A stretch of DNA of 63,904 bases from an uncultured Bacteroidota bacterium (GTDB lineage Bacteria > Bacteroidota > Bacteroidia > Chitinophagales > Chitinophagaceae). The stretch spans positions 1-63,904 of the forward strand of contig CAIJXU010000046.1 of assembly GCA_903824725.1 (NCBI GenBank). Direction: 5' to 3'. A program made the translations under genes and the position numbers. This document shows positions 18,677-26,459 of this stretch, in pieces (the stretch's first letter is position 1; every line of letters starts with the position of its first letter). The notes beneath the pieces were generated by a model, which was not told the origin of the DNA, did no database searches, and saw only the letters and a list, made by a program, of their open reading frames with translations.

Positions 18677-19468
18677 TCATACTTCTATCCAGGTATGATC
18701 GGCAAGCAGTTTTACTGTTGCAATAAATCCGGCAAAGGGTCCCGAGCCGCCACCCCATTCACTAGGGGCTACTAATGAAAGTACATGTGTGCCATCTGTT
18801 TTTTCATACACATGATAGGTTTGACCTATTTGAGGTTTAAAACTTATTTTAGATTCATAAATCATTAAACTCAATTCTTTTCTTTTTCTTATTTCCTGTG
18901 CCTGCCTTGCTAATAATTCAATTTGCTCTTTGATTTGATTTAGCTGCATATTAGTTTGATCTTCCATGGCAGATAAAGCCTTGTGTTTGATAACACCTTC
19001 TTTAGTGGGTCTAATGGCCACACTTCCGGCAGATGAAGCATAAGGTAGTACACTGAGTTGCTTATGGTAAATTTCAATATTTTTAAAAGGGTCGCCATTT
19101 TCTTTAAATCCGTAATGGGTTACTTTTAAAAACCCATTAGCCAAAATTTCATGAACTACTTTTAGTACCTCATTATTGTCTTTGCTAAATTGAACTGTTA
19201 AGCAGGAAGCATTATTGATTTCGGCAAATACTTGGTCGCCCAATAAATTATTTTCAAAGGGTTGTAGTATTCCATTAGGCTGGACCGAGTATTGTGCATA
19301 AAAGGCCTCATTTTCTATATTCACCCAGTTATGGCTAAAGCTAAGTGCATGGGCATTTTGGGTGCTCTCAATTTTGTAATTCCCGGATTTTGGTACCAAC
19401 TGGTATTCGAATTCGCTTTTCTCAGGGAATAACTGCCAGCTGGCTAAAAAATTGTATGCTTGTACCAT
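18677..19468 (-). CDS. DUF2452-like protein with N-terminal lipocalin-like region
   Basis: A 263-residue cytosolic protein without signal peptide. The N-terminal ~125 residues are beta-rich (ASWQLFPEKSEFEY, IEIYHKQ) and resemble a small lipocalin-like barrel. The C-terminal half (SSAGSVAIRPTKEGVIKHKA, then a coiled-coil of about 40 residues rich in Gln and Glu, then LSLVAPSEWGG) resembles the DUF2452 family, whose function is unknown. The start is the ATG at 19468, preferred over a TTG two codons upstream. It converges with the UbiD gene with a 2-nt gap. Confidence 0.75.
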   Translation of the reverse strand: MVQAYNFLASWQLFPEKSEFEYQLVPKSGNYKIESTQNAHALSFSHNWVNIENEAFYAQYSVQPNGILQPFENNLLGDQVFAEINNASCLTVQFSKDNNEVLKVVHEILANGFLKVTHYGFKENGDPFKNIEIYHKQLSVLPYASSAGSVAIRPTKEGVIKHKALSAMEDQTNMQLNQIKEQIELLARQAQEIRKRKELSLMIYESKISFKPQIGQTYHVYEKTDGTHVLSLVAPSEWGGGSGPFAGFIATVKLLADHTWIEV

Positions 19469-19521
19469 AATCAATATAACAAAATAAATTATGAAAAGTT
19501 GAATAGGGCTAAATAATTATG

Positions 19522-21357
19522 CTAATTAATTGTAACAAAATCTGGTTTATTAATAATTTTTGAATTGTATTTGAATCGAAGATTAGTAATGATGCTGAAA
19601 TTCCATCTATTTAATTGCTGATCAGTGCGCGGCAAGTAGTAACATTTCATTTCAATGGTTCCAAAAATTAAATTTTCATTTCGAATTCTTGCGCCACCTC
19701 CTACTGCTGTATATATATTGCTTTCTATATTTGATTCATCTAATGATCGCATATAAGTCATGTTCGCAAACAAAAAAGGGGAGGATTTAAAACCATAAAA
19801 AGACTTGGTTGGATACCATACAGATTCCCAATTACCAGATAAGCGGGTGCTTCCTCTCATGTGTTCCTTATTTAATTGCGGAATACCAAAATTGCTATAT
19901 AAAAGCAATGCTTCATTGTATTTGTTTTTTAAGGTTTGCGCTAAACTAAAATTGAAGATTTTTCTGTAAGCCAATCCATTTCCATGGTATTTTAATTTAC
20001 TAATGACTTCCATACTTGTTAAAAATCGGATGTCCTGAAATTGACTATTAAAAAAACTACTACCCATATTTATATTTAAATGGGTGAATGCGCCAGAAGG
20101 GCGTAATGAATACTTCTCCATTTGTAAGCCTGCGTAACCCAATTTTTCTAATTCTTTTGAATATTGACCCAATGTTAAACTAATTGATTGTCCAATAGGT
20201 AAATCTTCATTCCTGCCAAATCCGTATAAGTACCTTGTTCTTATAATTTTTTGATTGAAAATGGTGTAAGAAGCGAAATTGGCCGATAAATTTTGAAAAT
20301 TTTTATCAAGTATATTTAGATAGTCAAAGGGGCGTGTAATAAAATTATTATTTACATGTCTTATTTGAACAATATGGCGATTGCCATTTATAGTCTTATT
20401 TTTTTTATTTAAAAATAGTTGGTAACCCAACCATAAATCAATATTGTTCAAGTGATAGTTCATTTTATTATTATATAAACTATCATTCCAATTACCTGGG
20501 AAGGCATTTTTATTTTTTATATCTATAAGTTCAAATCCACCCGTCCAAACACTAAATGGGTGTAATAAGGGGAGCTCGCCAGAAATATAATGTTTCATAG
20601 CCGATGACGATCCGTCTATTGTATTGCTAATTAAATCATTAATACCTGCATTTATATTAATAAATTTACGCGATACATTACGAAGCTGCGCGTCAAAGCC
20701 TAATCCTATATTGGGGGATCTCGTTTTATCATAATTGTGATTTATTTGAAGTGCATTTCCTGATCCAAGCATGCTTTCGTTGCTTATGGATGCTTCATAT
20801 GAATTTGCGTTTTTTAAATTGAAGGTTGCTCCGTAAGGAAAAATGTCTTTAGTGATAATGGTAAGATCAATTTTATTGCTGTCGTATTTTAAAGGGGTAA
20901 CAATAATTCTGGCATCTTGAAGAAAGGGGAGATCTCTTAACCATTTTTCATTATAAGCAATGATAGTGGGATTTAGATTTTCGCCGGGTTTAAAAAATAA
21001 GTTTCTTCTGATGGTTTCATCATCTGAACTAGAGTGTAATTGATTGGCAATTTTTGTAAAGTAATCCTTTTGATTAATTAAGGGTAAGTTGATATTAGTA
21101 GAAAAGTTATGCTGCTCAATTACAATGGAGTTGATTTCCTTTCCACTGTACTTTGTCAACAACTCAATATTATTAGCAATAACTACTCTATTCGTATCTA
21201 TCATAGACTCCGCATTTCCTGTAATGCTATTCAATAACTTAATTGCAATGGGTGTTTTAAAAAATTTTCCAAATAAACTGTCTGTCGATTTATTTTGTGC
21301 AAATACATCGCCTTGTAAAATCAATAATAAAAATATAGTAAAAATGGTTCCCCTCAT
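19522..21357 (-). CDS. Omp85/BamA-like outer-membrane protein
   Basis: A 611-residue protein with a signal peptide (cleavage after VFA near residue 20). Around residues 110-160 a POTRA-like unit is visible (ETIRRNLFFKPGENLN, then WLRDLPFLQDARIIVTP). The rest alternates polar and hydrophobic residues and ends in aromatic-rich strands (RWNFSIITNLRFKYNSK), consistent with an outer-membrane beta-barrel. One POTRA plus barrel suggests an Omp85-like surface antigen rather than BamA itself, which has five POTRA domains. The substrate is unknown. A TAATTTTG promoter box precedes it. Confidence 0.75.
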   Translation of the reverse strand: MRGTIFTIFLLLILQGDVFAQNKSTDSLFGKFFKTPIAIKLLNSITGNAESMIDTNRVVIANNIELLTKYSGKEINSIVIEQHNFSTNINLPLINQKDYFTKIANQLHSSSDDETIRRNLFFKPGENLNPTIIAYNEKWLRDLPFLQDARIIVTPLKYDSNKIDLTIITKDIFPYGATFNLKNANSYEASISNESMLGSGNALQINHNYDKTRSPNIGLGFDAQLRNVSRKFININAGINDLISNTIDGSSSAMKHYISGELPLLHPFSVWTGGFELIDIKNKNAFPGNWNDSLYNNKMNYHLNNIDLWLGYQLFLNKKNKTINGNRHIVQIRHVNNNFITRPFDYLNILDKNFQNLSANFASYTIFNQKIIRTRYLYGFGRNEDLPIGQSISLTLGQYSKELEKLGYAGLQMEKYSLRPSGAFTHLNINMGSSFFNSQFQDIRFLTSMEVISKLKYHGNGLAYRKIFNFSLAQTLKNKYNEALLLYSNFGIPQLNKEHMRGSTRLSGNWESVWYPTKSFYGFKSSPFLFANMTYMRSLDESNIESNIYTAVGGGARIRNENLIFGTIEMKCYYLPRTDQQLNRWNFSIITNLRFKYNSKIINKPDFVTIN

Positions 21358-21376
21358 GTAGTTTAGATATCCTTTC

Positions 21377-21384
21377 CAAAATTA
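21377..21384 (-). promoter_or_regulatory. -7 promoter box of the Omp85-like gene
   Basis: Minus-strand TAATTTTG fits TAnnTTTG and lies 19 nt upstream of the ATG at 21357. Confidence 0.55.
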
Positions 21385-21398
21385 CAAAATATATAACA

Positions 21399-21430
21399 AT
21401 AAGCCCCGTTAACATTGTAACAGGGCTTAT
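21399..21430 (-). terminator. Terminator after the GH20 gene
   Basis: ATAAGCCC...GTTA pairs with TAAC...GGGCTTAT; on the minus strand it is followed by TGTTATAT, only moderately T-rich. It lies in the gap between the GH20 gene and the Omp85-like gene. Confidence 0.6.
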
Positions 21431-21458
21431 CTATACTTCTTATTTCTGTTAAAATTAA

Positions 21459-23339
21459 TTATAACACTTTAACTGCTCTTTTTTGTAGCGATTCAATTGG
21501 GATATTTAGCATTTTGCCAATGGGTTTGCCATCTCGGTAACTGATGATTCTAAGAATAGTCACATCAGAAGGTAATACAAAGGGTGCTTTGTATTCATCG
21601 CTAAAATGATCTGGTAGCGACTCGTCTATGGAGTAATAAAATTTCAAATTATCAACTTCCCCTTCCATACTTGCGATAAGTTCGCCTTTGGTGTTAGTTA
21701 CAGTAGCCACAATAGGGTCGTAGATGCTTTTTGCATATTTAACATTCAATACGTCTAAAATAGTAAACTGTTTCTCCACTTTTTCTGAAAATGTTTTCCA
21801 ATCCTTTTTTTCCTTTGGGGACCAAAGTGTTTCAGCAATGGACATAGATCTTGGCCAGGTTAAATATTGAGCACTCCTTAAGTTTAATACTTGTTCTGTC
21901 CATAAGTTGGCTTGACCCCCTAAAATATAGGAGGGATCAATGCCTTGAGGCAAGGGTTCAAACTCGTAAGTTTTTTTCATTCTTAAACCTCTATATACTT
22001 TTCCTTCGGCAGTAGCTTCCCCTTGATAAAAGTCGATATATGCAAAGTCATTAGGAGTCATCACTACTTTGTGTTTTTGAGTAGCAGCGTCAATACCTCC
22101 TTGCATGCCTCTCCAGCTCATCACAGCGGCATTGCCTGGTAAACCTCCTTCTAATATTTCATCCCATCCCATTAATTTTTTTCCTTTTGAGTTGATTATT
22201 TTTTCAACACGTTTTACAAAATAACTTTGTACTTCATGTTGGTCTTTTAAATTTTCTCTTTTCATTAAACTTTGTACTTCACTACTTTTTTCCCAATTAT
22301 TTTTAGCATTTTCATCACCACCCATGTGAATGTATTCAAAAGGAAATAAAGCAGCTACTTCTGTAAAAATTTTGTCTAAATAACTATAAACTGTGTCATT
22401 TGCTGGGTTCAATGCATTGTCAATCATTGCTGTAGCATGTCCATTCAAACCAGTCCAATCCATAAATTCCGTTCCTGCATTCACTTGATAATTATAGTTT
22501 GGAGTAGTGCTTAATGGGTAAGCTGATAAAAAGGAAAGACTATGTCCAGGAATATCAATCTCTGGCAATATTTCAACAAATTTTGATTTAGCGTAGGCGA
22601 CTAATTCCTTTATATCTTCCTGTGTGTAAAATCCACCATAAGTTTTTGGTTCATCTAAGGCAGGTGTTGTAATATTTCCCCATTTGCCTTTTCGATCTAC
22701 TCTCCAAGCACCTACTTGTGTGAGTTTAGGCAATGCTTTTATTTCAATTCTCCAACCTTGGTCGTCAGTTAGGTGAAGATGCAATACATTGTACTTGTAT
22801 AGAACCATATTATCTATGTATTGTTTCACTTCCGCTTTGGTGAAAAAATGTCTACTCACATCTAACATCAATCCCCTCCATCCAAATCTTGGTTTATCAG
22901 TAATGGTAACAAAAGGGATTTTCCAGCTGGTATTATTTTGAACTGAATTGGCAAAAACAGAAGTGGGCATGATTTGTAATAAGGACTGCCAAGCATAAAA
23001 TAATCCTGCATTGGTATTGGCCTTCATTTGAATTCCTTTTTCATTTACAGTTAAATGATAGCCTTCTTTCCCTAAGCTAGGTTCGTTGATCAGTTGAATA
23101 TCTATGCATGATTTATTTGAAGCAAAATTAACTTGATTACCCGTAACTGTTTTTAATTTAGTAGCAATCTGTTCTCCTATACTAATCGCGGCAGTAGGAG
23201 CATTGATGACAATGTACTTTGGTAAAGTATAATTGCCCATTCCAGTGCTCATTTCAAATGGTTCTGGAATGATGGCTATCTGCGCTTTTATATTTGATAA
23301 TTGAACAACAAGTAATAAAGAAAGTAGAATTCGTTTCAT
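21459..23339 (-). CDS. Beta-N-acetylhexosaminidase (GH20)
   Basis: A 626-residue secreted glycosidase with a signal peptide (residues 1-20, ending IKAQ). An N-terminal GH20b domain covers residues ~20-150. The catalytic TIM barrel has RGLMLDVSRHF, HLHLTDDQGWR and YIHMGGDE, where D342 and E343 are the catalytic pair for substrate-assisted hydrolysis of GlcNAc/GalNAc ends. A C-terminal ~70-residue domain (YSIDESLPDHFS...) resembles a chitobiase C-terminal domain. Start is the ATG at 23339; a TTG two codons upstream is less likely. It could act on chitin fragments, N-glycans or peptidoglycan-derived sugars. Confidence 0.95.
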   Translation of the reverse strand: MKRILLSLLLVVQLSNIKAQIAIIPEPFEMSTGMGNYTLPKYIVINAPTAAISIGEQIATKLKTVTGNQVNFASNKSCIDIQLINEPSLGKEGYHLTVNEKGIQMKANTNAGLFYAWQSLLQIMPTSVFANSVQNNTSWKIPFVTITDKPRFGWRGLMLDVSRHFFTKAEVKQYIDNMVLYKYNVLHLHLTDDQGWRIEIKALPKLTQVGAWRVDRKGKWGNITTPALDEPKTYGGFYTQEDIKELVAYAKSKFVEILPEIDIPGHSLSFLSAYPLSTTPNYNYQVNAGTEFMDWTGLNGHATAMIDNALNPANDTVYSYLDKIFTEVAALFPFEYIHMGGDENAKNNWEKSSEVQSLMKRENLKDQHEVQSYFVKRVEKIINSKGKKLMGWDEILEGGLPGNAAVMSWRGMQGGIDAATQKHKVVMTPNDFAYIDFYQGEATAEGKVYRGLRMKKTYEFEPLPQGIDPSYILGGQANLWTEQVLNLRSAQYLTWPRSMSIAETLWSPKEKKDWKTFSEKVEKQFTILDVLNVKYAKSIYDPIVATVTNTKGELIASMEGEVDNLKFYYSIDESLPDHFSDEYKAPFVLPSDVTILRIISYRDGKPIGKMLNIPIESLQKRAVKVL

Positions 23340-23414
23340 ATGCAATTTTTTGTATAAAAATGTGTGTGCTGCTTATTATTAAGTTAGCAGTTTAAAGATA
23401 CAAAAACTAGACCT

Positions 23415-23450
23415 AAAAAAAAGGCCGCCCTCGAAAAACGGGGACGGCCT
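23415..23450 (-). terminator. Terminator of ahcY
   Basis: On the minus strand a 12-position GC-rich stem (arms 23439-23450 and 23422-23433, one mismatch and one G-T pair) with a TTTTT loop runs into a T tract. It lies 57 nt past the ahcY stop. Confidence 0.9.
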
Positions 23451-23506
23451 AGGGGAATTTTGAATTAGTTCTAGAAACTATATAGGAATCTAGTGTGTTT
23501 TTCTAA

Positions 23507-24829
23507 TTAGTATCTGTATGCGTCAGATTTGAAAGGACCTGCTTTAGGTATTCCTAAATAAGCAGCTTGTTCAGTAGTTAATTCATCTAATTCAGCACCT
23601 ACTTTAGCTAAGTGTAATCTTGCTACCTTTTCATCTAAATGTTTAGGTAACACATACACTTTGTTCTCATAGTTTTTATGGTTGGTCCATAATTCAATTT
23701 GTGCTAATGTTTGATTTGAAAAAGAGTTACTCATTACAAAGCTAGGGTGACCCGTTGCGCAACCTAAGTTCACTAAACGGCCTTCTGCTAAAATGATAAC
23801 ATCCTTTCCATCAATATTGTATAAATCAACTTGTGGTTTGATCGTATCTTTTGTATGACCATAGTTTTTATTTAACCAAGCCATATCAATTTCAATATCA
23901 AAGTGACCAATATTACAAACAATCGCTTTGTCCTTCATTGATCTGAAATGTTTTTCAGTAATCAAATCACGACAACCTGATGCGGTAACAATAATGTCGG
24001 CTTCTTTAACAGCATTCTCCATCTTTTTCACTTCAAAACCATCCATGGCTGCTTGTAATGCACAGATAGGATCAATTTCAGTAACAATAACGCGACAACC
24101 TGCGCCACGTAATGAACCTGCTGAACCTTTTCCTACGTCTCCGTAAGAACCTACCACTGCAACTTTACCAGCCATCATTACATCGGTAGCACGACGAATC
24201 GCATCTACTAATGATTCTTGACAACCGTATTTATTATCAAATTTAGATTTTGTAACAGAATCATTTACATTGATGGCAGGCATAGGTAAAGTTCCTTTTG
24301 CCATACGCTCATATAAACGGTGAACACCAGTTGTTGTCTCTTCACTTAATCCTTTAATGCCTTCAACAAATTGAGGATATTTATCTAACACCATGTTAGT
24401 TAAATCACCGCCATCATCTAAAATCATATTCAAAGGACGGTCTGCACCACCAAAGAATAAAGTTTGTTCAATACACCAATCACCTTCTTCAATAGTTTGT
24501 CCTTTCCAAGCGAAAACACCCACACCAGTTGCAGCAATGGCAGCAGCGGCTTGGTCTTGAGTTGAAAATATATTACAAGAGCTCCATTTTACCTCAGCTC
24601 CTAAAGCAGTTAATGTTTCAATTAAGACAGCAGTTTGAATGGTCATATGTAAACAACCCGCAATGCGCGCACCTTTTAATGGTTGGCTAGGTCCGTATTC
24701 GGCACGGATACTCATTAAACCTGGCATTTCAGCTTCGGCTAAACGAATTTCTTTGCGACCCCAATCTGCTAATGTGATATCGGCTACTTTATAAGGTAAG
24801 CTAAAATCAATGTTTTGTAAGTTAGACAT
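23507..24829 (-). CDS. ahcY: Adenosylhomocysteinase
   Basis: A 440-residue NAD-dependent enzyme that splits S-adenosylhomocysteine into adenosine and homocysteine, recycling the product of methyltransferases. Motifs: [17 protein letters not shown] near residue 60, [13 protein letters not shown] with the catalytic Lys near 190, and the NAD-binding [16 protein letters not shown] near 225. It ends [12 protein letters not shown], the conserved C-terminal Lys/Tyr that reaches the neighbouring subunit's NAD site. The start is the ATG at 24829; it is preceded by a TACCTTTG box. No SAH riboswitch fold was recognised upstream. The divergent neighbour is an Lrp-type regulator. Confidence 0.97.
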   Translation of the reverse strand: MSNLQNIDFSLPYKVADITLADWGRKEIRLAEAEMPGLMSIRAEYGPSQPLKGARIAGCLHMTIQTAVLIETLTALGAEVKWSSCNIFSTQDQAAAAIAATGVGVFAWKGQTIEEGDWCIEQTLFFGGADRPLNMILDDGGDLTNMVLDKYPQFVEGIKGLSEETTTGVHRLYERMAKGTLPMPAINVNDSVTKSKFDNKYGCQESLVDAIRRATDVMMAGKVAVVGSYGDVGKGSAGSLRGAGCRVIVTEIDPICALQAAMDGFEVKKMENAVKEADIIVTASGCRDLITEKHFRSMKDKAIVCNIGHFDIEIDMAWLNKNYGHTKDTIKPQVDLYNIDGKDVIILAEGRLVNLGCATGHPSFVMSNSFSNQTLAQIELWTNHKNYENKVYVLPKHLDEKVARLHLAKVGAELDELTTEQAAYLGIPKAGPFKSDAYRY

Positions 24830-24847
24830 GTTATTATTTTTAGAGCA

Positions 24848-24855
24848 CAAAGGTA
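24848..24855 (-). promoter_or_regulatory. -7 promoter box of ahcY
   Basis: Minus-strand TACCTTTG fits TAnnTTTG and ends 18 nt before the ATG at 24829, in the divergent gap shared with the Lrp-family gene. Confidence 0.65.
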
Positions 24856-24944
24856 GTAAATAGGATAAAATAATAAAATATTTGATATTTTTAGGATAAA
24901 CGGCTAATATTATGTATTTTTATGATGATTTATGCTAAAATAAC

Positions 24945-25448
24945 ATGAAAAACAGTGCTCCCATAGTAGATTCGGCTGTGTCTCAACAAAGCATCTCGTT
25001 AGATGAGAAGGATTTATCTATTTTAAGGCTATTGCAGGAGAATGCTAGGATCACTGTAAAAGAAATTGCAGACCAAATTCATTTGAGTACCACACCGGTT
25101 CACGAGCGTATCAAAAGGCTTGAAAGTAATGGGGTCATAAAGCAATACGCAACTTTAATTGATGGGACCAAAGTAAAAAAGGGGCTAATGGTTATTTGCT
25201 ATGTGTCTCTAAATCAACATAGTAAGAAGTCGGGAGGGCAGTTTATTAAGTTGATTAACGAGTTGCCTGATGTGGTGGAATGTTATAGTATTTCGGGCGA
25301 ATTTGACTTTATGTTGAAAATTGTCACTGAGGATATGAATAGCTATTACAACTTTCATGTCAATAAATTAAGTCAGGCCGACAATATAAGTCAGGTACAA
25401 AGCGTTTTTATCATGGGCGTAGTTAAACAAACCCATTTAATAGTATAA
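24945..25448 (+). CDS. Lrp/AsnC-family transcriptional regulator
   Basis: A 167-residue regulator with an N-terminal winged helix-turn-helix (about residues 20-70; DLSILRLLQENARITVKEIA, then STTPVHERIKRLES) and a C-terminal RAM ligand-binding domain (about 80-160; VVECYSISGEFDFMLKI). The family binds amino acids and forms octamers. It is divergent from ahcY across 115 nt, so it may control ahcY or itself; this is inferred from position only. The effector cannot be told from sequence. Confidence 0.93.
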   Translation: MKNSAPIVDSAVSQQSISLDEKDLSILRLLQENARITVKEIADQIHLSTTPVHERIKRLESNGVIKQYATLIDGTKVKKGLMVICYVSLNQHSKKSGGQFIKLINELPDVVECYSISGEFDFMLKIVTEDMNSYYNFHVNKLSQADNISQVQSVFIMGVVKQTHLIV

Positions 25449-25476
25449 TTTTTCTAACCCACTCAATTTATGCGAT

Positions 25477-25920
25477 ATGAAAAATAAGCAGCATCTTGGA
25501 ATTGGATTAGCCATTTGTATTGTTATTAGTATGGTTGGTTATTTTGTGATGTTTCCAGGAAGGGAACCTAAGACATTGGTAAATAAATATCCCCTTGAAA
25601 TTAAGTCGATCAATTTAGTTTCCTTAACCACCTACAAATCGGTTTCTAATGAAACTGATAGCGAACCGCTCATTACTGCGAGCGGATTAAAATTAGATAG
25701 CCTTAATCCAATCAAGCATCGTGTTATCGCTGTTAGTAGGGACTTGAAAGAATTATTTTCATTTGGAGACAAAGTTAAATTAACCAATGCGGGAAAGTTT
25801 AACGGTATTTGGTTTATTCATGATTTAATGAATAAAAAATGGAAAAATAAAATTGACATTTTAATTAATCCAAGCGACCCGCAAGTAAGTTTAGAAGGGG
25901 TGGTGATATCGAAAATTTAA
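25477..25920 (+). CDS. Membrane-anchored 3D-domain (double-psi beta-barrel) protein
   Basis: A 147-residue protein with an N-terminal hydrophobic segment (about residues 7-27; no lipobox Cys). The C-terminal part carries features of the 3D domain: TASG near residue 67, HRVIAVSRDL near 86, FGDKVKLTNAGKFNGIWFIHDLM, and KIDILI with the late conserved Asp. 3D/DPBB domains occur in peptidoglycan-active proteins such as MltA and resuscitation factors, but here no second catalytic domain is present. It follows the Lrp gene by 28 nt and may be co-transcribed. Function unknown; envelope location likely. Confidence 0.7.
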   Translation: MKNKQHLGIGLAICIVISMVGYFVMFPGREPKTLVNKYPLEIKSINLVSLTTYKSVSNETDSEPLITASGLKLDSLNPIKHRVIAVSRDLKELFSFGDKVKLTNAGKFNGIWFIHDLMNKKWKNKIDILINPSDPQVSLEGVVISKI

Positions 25921-26441
25921 AAATGCAATCGCATGACATAGTCGTCCATGTAAAAGCCATTGCCAATATCAAATTTAAATTCTTGTTCTTTTATAAAACC
26001 TTTTTTTAAATAAAAACTGTAAGCACTGTTGAGTTTGTTTACTTGTAAGAACAGGGAAGTGGATCCTGCTTTTTTTGCTTCCTCAATTGCTTTGTTCAGT
26101 AGTGCTTTGCCAGCGCCAGTGCCCTGTGCTTCGGGAAGTACATATAATTTATTGAGCTTATGTGCAATCTCTTTTGCTCCATCTTCTTTTTCAGCGCTTA
26201 CCGAACAAAATCCTAATTGATTCCATTCGCCTTTTTCATTTTGGATACTAGCAATGTAAAATGCACAGCCTGTATTCATTTGTTTAGCTAAGGACTCATC
26301 GCTATACATCCAGTCTAACATGAAATCAATTTGCGCCTGAGAAATAATATGACCATACGTGCTAGGCCAAGTGCGCTCCGATACAGATCTAATAAAACTT
26401 CGATCGGAGAGGCCAGCCTTTGTAATTAAAATTTCACTCAT
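25917..26441 (-). CDS. GNAT-family N-acetyltransferase
   Basis: A 174-residue GCN5-related acyltransferase. The acetyl-CoA-binding motif A is LPEAQGTGAGKALLNKAIEEAK (about residues 103-124, containing the Q/RxxGxG/A pattern), followed by the motif B region LFLQVNKLNSAYSFYLKKGF. The substrate is unknown. Its stop overlaps the stop of the convergent 3D-domain gene by 4 bases. It lies 18 nt after valS on the same strand and may be co-transcribed with it. Confidence 0.9.
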   Translation of the reverse strand: MSEILITKAGLSDRSFIRSVSERTWPSTYGHIISQAQIDFMLDWMYSDESLAKQMNTGCAFYIASIQNEKGEWNQLGFCSVSAEKEDGAKEIAHKLNKLYVLPEAQGTGAGKALLNKAIEEAKKAGSTSLFLQVNKLNSAYSFYLKKGFIKEQEFKFDIGNGFYMDDYVMRLHF

Positions 26442-26459
26442 GGAGATAGGTTCAAAAAA

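Noticed and set aside
24830..24944. SAH or SAM riboswitch upstream of ahcY
   Set aside because: The 115-nt gap is AT-rich with a simple promoter box; I could not find the conserved aptamer blocks.
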